Below, one piece after another: positions 38,878-46,197 of a stretch of DNA of 46,197 bases; position 1 is the first letter of the stretch; each line of letters begins with the position of its first letter. The notes beneath the pieces were generated by a model. The model worked only from the letters and a program-made list of their open reading frames with translations. It was not told where the DNA came from and did no database searches. The translations under genes and the position numbers were made by a program. Source of the stretch: Betaproteobacteria bacterium (GTDB lineage Bacteria; Pseudomonadota; Gammaproteobacteria; Burkholderiales; WYBJ01); NCBI GenBank assembly GCA_009377585.1, contig WHTS01000042.1, positions 1 through 46,197 on the forward strand. The letters run 5' to 3'.

Positions 38878-39588
38878 CTACACGGGATCAAGTCCCGTCT
38901 CGTGCAACACTTCGCGAGCGGCATGCGAGCGCATGAAATCGACGAACGCCCGATTGCCTGCGTGCTGCGTCGAGCCGGTGAACACGGTCGCGCCATATAC
39001 GATGGTCTGCCGAAGCTCGGCCGGCAGCGGACCGATGATCGTGATGCCCGCAACCGGCAGCAGCTCGGCGGGCTGCTGCACGCCGATATCGGCCTCACCG
39101 CGCACCAGCACCGGACCGACCATCTCGCCGGGGCGCGGTTTGACGAGCTTCGCTGCGACGGCGTCAGCGATTCCGAGCCGTTCGCAAGCCTGGAGGAAGT
39201 GAATACCGCTCGCGCCACGGCTGTAACAGACCGCCTTCGCCGCGAGCAGCGCTTCCTTCAGCTTCTGCGGCGAGCTGATGTCCGGCTTGGTTGTACCTTC
39301 CTTTACCGCGACTGCGGCGCTGGAATGCGCGAATGCGGTGCGACTGCTGCCGACGAGACGGCCTTCGTCGATGAGCGGTCCGGAAAATTCCTCGGGGCCG
39401 ACGAAAATGTCCGCAGGTATGCCACCACTGATCTTCTTGGCGAGCTCCGGTCCTGCCCCATAGGTGATGTCGACCGTGTAACCGTTCTCGCGCTCGAACA
39501 CCGGCACGAGCTCGATCAGGGCCTCTTTGCACGACATCGTGCATATGACCACGAGTGTTCCTTGCTGCCCCTTGGCTGAGTCGCTCAT
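38878..39588 (-). CDS. ModA-like periplasmic-binding-fold protein without signal peptide
   Basis: 236 residues of the molybdate/sulfate-type binding protein fold. Family marks are LVPVFERENGYTVDITYGAG, LAKKISGGIPADIFVG, AKAVCYSRGASGIHFLQ, GEADIGVQQPAELLPV and AFVDFMRSHAAREVL. From the start at 39588 the protein begins MSDSAKGQQGTLVVICTMSC with no signal peptide. A longer frame to 39648 adds no hydrophobic stretch either, so export by Sec is unlikely. No ABC permease or ATPase genes adjoin. It may be a soluble sensor domain or a decayed receptor; molybdate is only one possibility. Confidence 0.8.
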   Translation of the reverse strand: MSDSAKGQQGTLVVICTMSCKEALIELVPVFERENGYTVDITYGAGPELAKKISGGIPADIFVGPEEFSGPLIDEGRLVGSSRTAFAHSSAAVAVKEGTTKPDISSPQKLKEALLAAKAVCYSRGASGIHFLQACERLGIADAVAAKLVKPRPGEMVGPVLVRGEADIGVQQPAELLPVAGITIIGPLPAELRQTIVYGATVFTGSTQHAGNRAFVDFMRSHAAREVLHETGLDPV

Positions 39589-39666
39589 GTGGATTCCCGA
39601 TCGCTGGTAAAGACGCGCATCTTCGCCTTCAATGGCGCGGAGGCGCAAGTACGCAAATTATGCCAC

Positions 39667-39985
39667 CTACGCGCCTTGCGCATGCACCTCCGACGAGCGG
39701 AGAAATAGGCTCCGATACAGGTTGTCGAAGATATGAACGCCGAGCTGCAGGCCTTGCTCGATGTAGTATCGGCGATCGGGATCGTCCCAGCGTGGCTCGA
39801 TCACCGCGAAGAACTCTTCGGCATGGCGCTCGTCGATCTCGGCGTGCAGTTTGTAGTGAATCAGGATTTCTGCACTCAGCCAGCCGCGCTGCACGACGCC
39901 GCTGCCGATGGAAGCGGAGATACGTGCGAACGACCGCTCGATCACTCCCATGCACGCGATGCCCACCTCGAGCTCGTCCAGCACA
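39667..39985 (-). pseudogene. C-terminal remnant of a PqqC/TenA-like haem-oxygenase-fold protein
   Basis: A frame ending at 39667 encodes about 100 residues resembling the C-terminal half of the iron-containing PqqC-like redox enzymes: VIERSFARISASIGSG, ILIHYKLHAEIDERHAEEFF with the HxxxDxxH pattern, and GLQLGVHIFDNLYRSLF. It has no start of its own. Its left part fuses into the 3' end of a TSUP transporter gene in another frame (stop of the latter at 39942), so the N-terminal half was lost at that junction. Confidence 0.6.
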
Positions 39986-40740
39986 TCATGCCCAAGGCCA
40001 CCACGACCAGCAGCGCCGACACAATGTACTGGATGCTTACCAACGTCACCTTCTTCAGCAGTCGACTGCCCAGCCAAGCTCCGAGGAATGCCGCGAATGC
40101 GGCTAAAGCAAGCAAGATATATTCCGAACGTGACCGAGTGCTCGCGAACGTCTGCCAGTAGACGCTCAGCCGGACAATGTCGATAACAAATGCCACGGCG
40201 GCCCCCGTGGCGATGTAGGCCTCCTTGGTCAGGCCCGCTTTGATCAAGGGCAGACCGCAAAGCGCCCTGCATGCCCGACAAGCCACCGAAGAAGCCGCTC
40301 AGTAGTCCGCCGACGGGTAGAAAGTTCGCGGGGAAGGCCAAATCGCGAAGCCGTGGTGCGACCTCGAGCAGGGAGAAGACGAGAAGCAGTGCGCCGACGA
40401 TAAACTTCAACGGCGTCGCGACGAATGTTCGATCCAACATCGTATAGCTCGCCAATGGGGCGGCTTCGGCCGCCACGAGCAGCAACTGCGCACCGAAATA
40501 GGCAGCTACGATCGCAGGCAGTCCGAAACGAATCGCAATGCCAAAATCGATATGACGCCGCACGAGTACGAGCTTGAATCCCCCATTCAGAAAATGCACG
40601 ATCGCCGTGAGCGCAATCGCCTTCTCGACCGGAAAGAAGAGAACGAACGCAGGGAGCAGCAACGTGCCCAGCCCAAAGCCCGAGAAGAAGGTCAGCATCG
40701 AAGCCAGCAGCGCGGTTGCGCACACGACGGCGAATACCAT
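39942..40740 (-). pseudogene. TSUP (TauE/SafE) anion exporter family gene, frameshifted
   Basis: The first frame (ATG at 40740, AAGGAG eight bases upstream) gives a TSUP N-terminal half: TFFSGFGLGTLLLPAFVLFF, ALTAIVHFLNGGFKLVLVRRH, then GGLLSGFFGGLSGMQGALRS. Here, at about 40255-40270, the frame breaks. The homologous continuation LIKAGLTKEAYIATGAAVAF and the last spans (FAAFLGAWLGSRLLKKVT) are in another frame that stops at 39942. A one-base change restores the whole protein. It could be a real pseudogene or a sequencing error. It lies 47 bases downstream of chrA in the same direction. Confidence 0.75.
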
Positions 40741-40787
40741 TGCGTAGCTCCTTCGACATCAGAACGATGGTGGCGGTGCGTGGCCGG

Positions 40788-42014
40788 TCACTGCAGTACG
40801 TGCTCAAGCCCCCAGCCGGTGACTGCGCTCAGTATGACAACCAGCCAAGGCGGCGTCTTCCAGAAGACAAGCAGCGCGAAGGCCACCAGCCCAAAAGCAA
40901 AATCGGGAGGCGAGTGGATCGCACTGGTCCACACTGGGTGATACAACGCGGCGAGCAGGAGCCCAACGACGGCCGCATTGACGCCCACCAGCGCTGAGCG
41001 CACGGTGCGGAAACGACGCAGATCGTCCCAGAAGGGGAGCACGCCGATAGTCAGCAAAAGCGCTGGGAGGAAGATGGCGGCGGTGCACAGTGCGGCCCCT
41101 GCCCACCCACTCGGTTCGGGCCCCATGATCGCCCCAAGATAGGCCGCAAACGTAAAGAGCGGCCCCGGCACGGCCTGGGCAGCACCATACCCAGCGAGGA
41201 AGGCGTCGTTTGACACCCAGCCCGTCGGCACGACCTCCGACTGCAGCAACGGCAGGACTACGTGGCCTCCGCCGAACACCAGCGACCCCGATCGGTAGAA
41301 GCTGTCGAACAAGGCGAGCGACTGGCTCGGGTAGACGGCCGCGAATATCGGCAGCCCGATCAACAGTGCGAAGAACAAGGCAAGACTAACGGCGCCAGCT
41401 GTCTTACCGAGCGATATGCGCATGGCGACATGGCTGTCGTCCACCTTGGCACCCAGCCATAAAACGCCGACGAGCGCCCCGACTAGAATGGCGCCGACTT
41501 GCCCCCATGTGGTCGGAGAAAGCATTGCGATGATGGAGGCCCCCACTGCGAGGGTGAATCGCTGAGCATCCGGTGTGAGATTACGCGCCATACCCCATAC
41601 CGCCTGCGCCACGATCGCGACCGCGACGACTTTGAGTCCGTGCAGCCAGCCGGCATCGGAGTCCTTCGCGAAGGACTCGACGCCGAACGCGAAAAGGATC
41701 AAGGCAAGCGCGGACGGAAGCGTAAAACCGATCCACGCCGCCAGTGCTCCGGGCAGCCCGGCGCGTGAAAGCCCGATGCCGATGCCGACCTTGCTGCTCG
41801 CGGGCCCAGGAGTGAACTGGCACAGCGCCACCAGGTCTGCGTAGACGCGTTCCTCTAGCCACTTGCGGCGCGCGACGAACTCCTCGCGGAAGTAACCGAG
41901 ATGCGCAATGGGGCCGCCGAACGACGTGCAGCCTAGCATGAGAAAGACCTTGAACACTTCGAACGCTGATCCGGTTCCCGAGCTCGATTGCGATGGTGCT
42001 TCAGACACGTTCAT
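40788..42014 (-). CDS. chrA: Chromate transporter ChrA (long form)
   Basis: 408 residues with the duplicated CHR architecture and about ten hydrophobic spans. The N-terminal half has FGGPIAHLGYFREEFVARRKW, YADLVALCQFTPGPASSKVG; the C-terminal half has LVFGGGHVVLPLLQSEVV and GYGAAQAVPGPLFTFAAYLG. These are the diagnostic ChrA motifs; the family exports chromate and gives chromate resistance. AAGGGAGGG stands just before the ATG at 42014. A divergent padR-type regulator gene starts 155 bases away, the usual arrangement for this transporter. Confidence 0.94.
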   Translation of the reverse strand: MNVSEAPSQSSSGTGSAFEVFKVFLMLGCTSFGGPIAHLGYFREEFVARRKWLEERVYADLVALCQFTPGPASSKVGIGIGLSRAGLPGALAAWIGFTLPSALALILFAFGVESFAKDSDAGWLHGLKVVAVAIVAQAVWGMARNLTPDAQRFTLAVGASIIAMLSPTTWGQVGAILVGALVGVLWLGAKVDDSHVAMRISLGKTAGAVSLALFFALLIGLPIFAAVYPSQSLALFDSFYRSGSLVFGGGHVVLPLLQSEVVPTGWVSNDAFLAGYGAAQAVPGPLFTFAAYLGAIMGPEPSGWAGAALCTAAIFLPALLLTIGVLPFWDDLRRFRTVRSALVGVNAAVVGLLLAALYHPVWTSAIHSPPDFAFGLVAFALLVFWKTPPWLVVILSAVTGWGLEHVLQ

Positions 42015-42150
42015 TGCCCTCCCTTGTGACCGTAGCCAGCAACCGACTTACAATCCCCCGTAGGGACGGCCTAACTATGCCGTCCGATGCTTCGCGACAA
42101 GTCGACCAGTAAATGCTGCCATCTCGCCGAGTGCCGTTATCGTTGGGCAT

Positions 42151-42165
42151 TATCGTAAACCGATA
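42151..42165. promoter_or_regulatory. Palindrome at the padR start, possible operator
   Basis: TATCG-TAAAC-CGATA ends three bases before the regulator's ATG, and a related half site TTATCG lies at 42138-42143. A self-acting PadR-type regulator could bind here. The gap also serves chrA. Confidence 0.45.
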
Positions 42166-42168
42166 TCA

Positions 42169-42480
42169 ATGAAAAGCGCAATCATCCGCGACGTAATGCT
42201 GTCCTTCGTTCGTGTGCACATCCTTCATCATGCGGCGAAGGAAGCGGTCTACGGCCTGGCGATGATCGAGGAACTGCGTCGACACGGCTACGATCTCAGT
42301 CCGGGCACGCTCTACCCGATTCTCCACGGCATGGAGCAGTCGGGTCTGCTCAAGTGCGAACACGAAGTCGTGTCGGGCAAGGTGCGCAAGTACTACACGG
42401 CCACCGCCAAAGGGCGCCGCACGCTGGAGGAACTGCAGGGAAAGATCAAGGAGCTCTTCGGGGAACTATTCGAAGAGTAA
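42169..42480 (+). CDS. PadR family transcriptional regulator
   Basis: 103 residues, a compact PadR-type winged helix: IIRDVMLSFVRVHILHHA, EAVYGLAMIEELRRHGYDLSPGTLYPILHGMEQSGLL with the recognition helix, the wing EHEVVSGKVRKYYTATAKGRR, and a C-terminal dimerisation helix (TLEELQGKIKELFGELF). It has no ribosome site: the bases before the ATG are CGATATCA, and a CATTAT lies about 15 bases upstream, so a leaderless transcript is possible. It is divergent from chrA and probably represses it. Confidence 0.9.
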   Translation: MKSAIIRDVMLSFVRVHILHHAAKEAVYGLAMIEELRRHGYDLSPGTLYPILHGMEQSGLLKCEHEVVSGKVRKYYTATAKGRRTLEELQGKIKELFGELFEE

Positions 42481-42603
42481 TGGAGACGTGGAGCGCCGCA
42501 GAATCGCTCGTCGCAGCCGCCTGCATTTGCGAATCCTGCGATTTCCGGGCGGCTCAATGGTATCGAGGATCGGTCCCGCAAACACGGATACCAGGGCTTC
42601 AAG

Positions 42604-44003
42604 TCAGCGACTGCCCTCGGCCGGGTGCACACATCGAGCAAGGCGACCGTAAAGCAGTCCTCCCGCGATCCGCCCGATGAATTTGTGGTGCATACGAGTG
42701 CCTCGTCCGTTTGAGAGGCCGTCGGGTTCGCTCTTGAACGGCTCCGGCAGGTCCTTCTTCAGCGCCGCGGGGAAAACCGGAGGAAGATTGCCGTCGGGGG
42801 TCCGCAGTTCGATGCCGCCAACCCGGCGGTCGGCCATACCGTAGACGAAGATTTTCTTGTTCTTTGCGATTTGGGTGACTGCCTCCCGGATCGAGCCCTT
42901 CGTCTGAGCGATGAAGGCGAGGGAGTACAGAAGCGAGGATTTCGTCCCTTTCGAAACGTCATCGGCGATGCCATCGAGAACCGCATTGTCATGGGCGTGC
43001 GGCGAGAACGTCACTTCAGCGCGGATGCCAGCGATCCCAAGTCTGATCCACTTACTTGCGCTCGTCGTCACCCCGAAATCGCGCGCGCGGTCGTGCTGCA
43101 TATAACTCTCGAAGGCCGCCCGAAAGACCTTTACCGGGCCTGGCCCACGCAAGATGACCGCGTTGTTGTTTTGCACGAAAAAGCCACGCCAAGTATAGTT
43201 CGTGGATCCGCAGACCACGGCTTTGCATTTCTTGCCATCTACGACGATGGTCTTGTTGTGCTGGAGATTGCTCATGTGGTGGCGCTTCACCTGAGCGCCT
43301 GCCTTCTTCAAACGACGCTCGGCGACTGACTCACCAGAGTCCGGGTCGCCGTGTTCCTTGCTGTCGTCGATGATGATCCGCAGCCGTCTGCCAAGCTTCG
43401 ACAGGCGTGTGTATACCTCGCGTTCGCTCAGATCGTAGGCAACAACCTCGACTTCCGCGCTTTTGTCCGCAATTGCCTCGTCGAGCACTTCGAGAATGGC
43501 GTCGCGCGCCTCGAATCCCATCCATGCGAGGGCGCTCTCTGCTTTAGGGTGCGACGGAGAGAAGTCCAATCCCTTCTTTGCCGATACCGGGATCAAGGTG
43601 TTCATTCCCCGCCCCCTTCGCACGTACTTGTCGACGAAGGTTGCGACGAGACAAATCCTCGGGTGAAGGTCACGTTGAGCTTGCCGGGGTAAGTCTCTCG
43701 CCGGAGCTCGATGGGCACCGTCTGGGCCTCGCCATAACTAAGGATCTCTTCTTCATCCATGAATACCGGCGTGACCCGGTAGATAAAGTCCCGGTCGAGC
43801 TCGGCGTTCCTGGGGAAGTGCACCCAGCGGAACTTCTGGATGGGAGAGAGCCGTGTCGTCAATCTGTTGGGATTCACCTCGCGATCGCGGCCGGGAAAGC
43901 AGATGCGATTCTTCAGCGCGTAGAACTTGTCGCCACCCGGCTCTTTGTACTCGATGGCGAAGCCCACGAAATCTCGCGGAGGCTTCCCCTTCTTCCAGTT
44001 CAT
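42604..44003 (-). pseudogene. Phospholipase D-like gene, broken by a frameshift and truncated
   Basis: Two minus-strand frames belong to one PLD-like protein. The first (44003 to 43602) has the N-terminal module DFVGFAIEYKEPGGDKFYAL, SPIQKFRWVHF, DFIYRVTPVF and VTFTRGFVSSQ. There the frame breaks (about 43640), and the second frame resumes with FVDKYVRRGRGM and continues through ESALAWMGFEARDAILEVLD, the first HKD motif LQHNKTIVVDG, and STNYTWRGFFVQNNNAV. The second HKD motif stops after MHHKFI: the expected Asp and the following strand are replaced by unrelated sequence to 42604. The 5' end abuts a Bug-gene tail on the other strand. Base composition is lower in GC than its surroundings, hinting at transfer. 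Confidence 0.75.
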
Positions 44004-44075
44004 CGCAAGAAGCTCTATGCGGCCGAAGTGGCCAAGTGGACGAAGGTGATACGAGAGGCGGGAATTAAACGTTGA
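44004..44075 (+). pseudogene. 3' tail of a second Bug (TctC-type) receptor gene
   Basis: The plus-strand frame ending at TGA 44073-44075 reads RKKLYAAEVAKWTKVIREAG then IKR, a textbook Bug-receptor C-terminus. Upstream the DNA is the 5' end of the phospholipase D pseudogene on the other strand, so the receptor gene has lost all but its last 23 codons. The next 100 bases hold only a loose inverted repeat (ATGCCGC / CGGCAT). Confidence 0.75.
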
Positions 44076-44176
44076 TCCTGCAGGAATGCCGCAGTGCGGC
44101 GTCGGCCTACCGTCTCCACCGCGGTTTGCGCTTTCGTGGTAGGTGCGGCCGGCATTTCTCGGTCGTTCCTGAATAG

Positions 44177-44968
44177 CTAGGCGTCCGGGTCGGTCGAAGT
44201 GGGTTTGCGCTGGCGCGCGACGAACGCGGCCAGCCGTTCGTTCGCAGCGCGCGCGTGGAATGTTGCGCTGAAGGCATCGATGCTCGCCTGGATGCCGACG
44301 GCCGGTGCCGTTTCGAGCCAGGTTTCGATCAGTCGCTTCTGGGAGCGGATCGCGGCCGGATCGGCGCGCAGAATATCCTCGGCCCAGAGTTGCAGCATCG
44401 CGTCGAGCTCGTTTGCCGGTGCAAGCCCCTGCAGGTAACCGATGCGATACGCTTCTTGCGCGTCGACGAGATGGCCGCGATAGAGCAGCTCGCGGGTCTT
44501 GCCCCAGCCGATGAGCGTCGGCAGCAGGCGCGCTTCGATCACCGACGGCAATCCGACCTGCACTTCGGGCATGCCGTAGCGGCTGTCTTCGGCGCCGATG
44601 CGCAGATCGCAGGCTGCAGCAAGCTCCATCCCGCCGCCGAGGCAGTAGCCTTCGATGCGAGCGATGCACGGCACCGGCAACGTGCGCAAGCCGTGACAGG
44701 CCTGGTGCAGCAAGGTGATGAACTCGCGCGCGCTATCGGCATCGAAGCGCGCCATCTCCGCGATGTCGACGCCGCCCTGGAAGGAGCCGCCGTGCGGGCC
44801 GGAAAGCACCACCAGGCGCAGACTCGCGTCCTGGCGCAACGCTTCCAGCTCGCGCACCAAGGTGCGCACCAGCGCGCTCCCCATCACGTTGACCGACTTG
44901 TCGCCGTTGAGCGTGAGCGTCGCGATGCCGCCGTCGTGACGAACGTCGATCGGCGCGCCTCGACTCAT
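44177..44968 (-). CDS. Enoyl-CoA hydratase/isomerase family protein
   Basis: 263 residues of the crotonase superfamily. Both hydratase glutamates are in place, E115 in GGGMELAAACDL and E135 in GMPEVQVGLP, exactly 20 residues apart, and the oxyanion-hole region SFQGGVDI is present. It therefore plausibly hydrates an enoyl-CoA, unlike the paralogue at 18506-19276. It follows the TauD-family gene by 57 bases on the same strand, suggesting one transcript. No clear ribosome site stands before the ATG at 44968. Confidence 0.9.
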   Translation of the reverse strand: MSRGAPIDVRHDGGIATLTLNGDKSVNVMGSALVRTLVRELEALRQDASLRLVVLSGPHGGSFQGGVDIAEMARFDADSAREFITLLHQACHGLRTLPVPCIARIEGYCLGGGMELAAACDLRIGAEDSRYGMPEVQVGLPSVIEARLLPTLIGWGKTRELLYRGHLVDAQEAYRIGYLQGLAPANELDAMLQLWAEDILRADPAAIRSQKRLIETWLETAPAVGIQASIDAFSATFHARAANERLAAFVARQRKPTSTDPDA

Positions 44969-45025
44969 GCCCGCGTTCGCTCGAAGTGCGTCGCCTTCAC
45001 CGCGATTGCGCGCCTGAGGGACGGC

Positions 45026-45913
45026 TCAGGCGAGCGCCGGTTCCACCACGGTGGGCGCCTCGGCCTTGAGCGTCGTGCGGCGCATGTCGCGCGGTTCATC
45101 GGCGGGAAAGGGCCGGGCGCGGTGCATCGTCTGGCGGTTGTCCCACATCACCAGGTCGTGCACCTGCCATTGGTGCGAGTAGACGAACTCGCGCTGGGTG
45201 GCATGCTCGGTGAGATCGCGCAGCAGCAAGCGCGCTTCGGGCAGCTGCCAGCCGACGATCTTGCCGGCATGCGAGGAGAGATAGATCGATTTGCGGCCGG
45301 TTCGAGGCAGCGTGCGCACCAGGCGCTGCCGCACCGGCTTGAAGCGTTCGCGCTCTTCCGGCGTGAATTCGGTGAAGCCGATCGATTCGCGCGAGTAGAG
45401 CTGCGAATGCTCGCACACAAGGTCTTCGATCAGCACCTTGATCTCGGCGTCGAGCGCTTCATAAGCCGCGCCCATGTGCGCGAACTCGGTGTTGCCGCCC
45501 TTGGACGGAATGCTCAGCGCGCGCAGCAGCGAGTATTTGGCGGGAATCGTCTTGAACGACGAATCGGAATGCCATAGCCGGTTGCCGATCGCGAACAGGC
45601 GCCGCCGGTCATTCGCGCCGAACGGTTGATGATTGCCGTCCAGGTTCGACACGTCGGCGAACGTGGTCGGCAGGCGGAAATCGGCCGCGTTGCGCAGGCT
45701 CGAGCCGCGCGCATCCTCCATGTCGCCGAGCGAGCGGGTGAAGGCGAGATGTTGCTCGTTGGTGAGCGCCTGGCCGCGAAATACGAGCACGGCATGGCGG
45801 TCCATGCCCTCGTGGATCGCCTCGGCCTGTTGTTGTGTGAGTGCCGTGCGCAGGTCGATGCCTTCGACGTCGGCGCCGATGCAGGGCGTGAGGCTGCGAA
45901 AACGAAGCGTCAT
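45026..45913 (-). CDS. TauD/TfdA family Fe(II)/2-oxoglutarate dioxygenase
   Basis: 295 residues. The iron facial triad is visible: H115 and D117 in LWHSDSSF and the distal H264 in RQTMHRARPF, followed by the 2-oxoglutarate-binding Arg region RDMRRTT. The N-terminal VLVFRGQALTNEQHLAFTR and PSKGGNTEFAHM are family-typical. It resembles the TfdA/alpha-ketoglutarate-dependent 2,4-D or taurine-type enzymes; the substrate is undetermined. AGGAGG lies five bases before the ATG at 45913. It is likely first in an operon with the enoyl-CoA hydratase gene. Confidence 0.92.
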   Translation of the reverse strand: MTLRFRSLTPCIGADVEGIDLRTALTQQQAEAIHEGMDRHAVLVFRGQALTNEQHLAFTRSLGDMEDARGSSLRNAADFRLPTTFADVSNLDGNHQPFGANDRRRLFAIGNRLWHSDSSFKTIPAKYSLLRALSIPSKGGNTEFAHMGAAYEALDAEIKVLIEDLVCEHSQLYSRESIGFTEFTPEERERFKPVRQRLVRTLPRTGRKSIYLSSHAGKIVGWQLPEARLLLRDLTEHATQREFVYSHQWQVHDLVMWDNRQTMHRARPFPADEPRDMRRTTLKAEAPTVVEPALA

Positions 45914-45957
45914 GCCGTCCTCCTGTGGCGGAATGCGACATGCTACACCGGCTTGAG

Positions 45958-46040
45958 AAAAAAGGGGCCAGGCTCGAATTGGCGGTGGCCTGCTGACTTT
46001 ATGCTGTCCGAGGAATTCGAGCCTCGGCCCCTTTTTTGTT
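45958..46040. repeat. Long REP-type inverted repeat
   Basis: AAAAAAGGGGCCAGGCTCGA and, 30 bases later, TTCGAGCCTCGGCCCCTTTT form a stem of about 22 base pairs with few mismatches, with A-tract and T-tract ends. It could terminate transcription from either side and matches the shorter copy at 7276. Confidence 0.85.
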
Positions 46041-46046
46041 GGTCGT

Positions 46047-46197
46047 CTACTGTGCGAACAGCGCCGGGCGCCCCGACAGGCGCAGCTTGCCGAGCAGGCC
46101 GTTCATGATGCGGTCGAACAGCGAGTCCTCCGGTGGCTCGTCCATCTTGACCGCCTGGCCGGCGAGAAAGCGCCGGCCGATCTCGGCGCGGCTGCAC
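46047..46197 (-). CDS. C-terminal fragment of an unrecognised protein
   Basis: A minus-strand frame enters from the right edge and stops at 46047. It reads RAEIGRRFLAGQAVKMDEP, then DSLFDRIMNGLLGKLRL and ends SGRPALFAQ. About 50 residues are visible; the rest lies outside the window. The codon choice looks genuine, but I cannot name a family. Confidence 0.5.
   Translation of the reverse strand, partial: CSRAEIGRRFLAGQAVKMDEPPEDSLFDRIMNGLLGKLRLSGRPALFAQ

Overview
The window is GC-rich (roughly two-thirds GC by eye) chromosomal DNA. It most resembles a soil or freshwater betaproteobacterium (Burkholderiales-like). The reasons are Bug/TctC-type receptors (one intact, two recognisable tails), a TAXI-TRAP transporter, a Ku/LigD end-joining operon, several CoA-linked catabolic enzymes, and many ATTCCC-N8-GGGAAT (dRS3-type) and other REP-like repeats between and inside genes. 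No rRNA, tRNA or CRISPR array was seen.

Layout. 1-790: a frameshifted IS110-family transposase cut by the window edge. 1256-8783 (minus): a catabolic operon read right to left: M24 creatinase/prolidase-fold hydrolase, GlcD-type FAD 2-hydroxyacid dehydrogenase, E1alpha, E1beta and E2 of a 2-oxoacid dehydrogenase, and a 3-hydroxyisobutyrate-dehydrogenase-family enzyme. A reasonable reading is 2-hydroxyacid to 2-oxoacid to acyl-CoA; no E3 gene is present. 9190-11306 (plus): LemA and two TPM-domain proteins. 11499-16207 (plus): NHEJ operon ku, MerR-TPR protein, three-domain ligD, followed by a CDF cation transporter. 17217-21601 (plus): small unknown protein, TIM-barrel sugar isomerase-like protein, crotonase-fold protein lacking both hydratase glutamates, and an oversized amidase. 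21871-25268 (minus): alpha/beta hydrolase and an orphan molybdenum hydroxylase large subunit. 25652-29915 (plus): zinc alcohol dehydrogenase, VWA lipoprotein, and a ClpX-like AAA+ protein without the zinc-binding domain and with an altered pore loop. 30063-32023 (minus): PQQ-type sugar dehydrogenase with a dihaem cytochrome c. 32190-35466 (plus): TAXI receptor and fused TRAP permease. 35799-36800 (minus): Bug receptor with a UUCG terminator. 37107-39588: opgC-like gene converging on, and overlapping, an SGNH hydrolase, with a ModA-like protein. 39667-44075: a decayed accessory patch with a PqqC-like remnant, a frameshifted TSUP transporter, an intact chrA/padR pair, a broken phospholipase D gene and a Bug tail. 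44177-46197 (minus): enoyl-CoA hydratase, TauD-family dioxygenase, a REP hairpin and a partial gene.

The strongest unifying observation is a 'graveyard' of gene 3' ends: tails of two Bug receptors, an alpha/beta hydrolase and a PqqC-like protein lie directly at repeats or at junctions with unrelated genes. Repeats have also been absorbed into coding sequence (E2 linker, C-terminus of the TRAP permease, N-terminus of the FAD enzyme). Together these suggest repeat-associated deletion and domestication of repeats as peptide.
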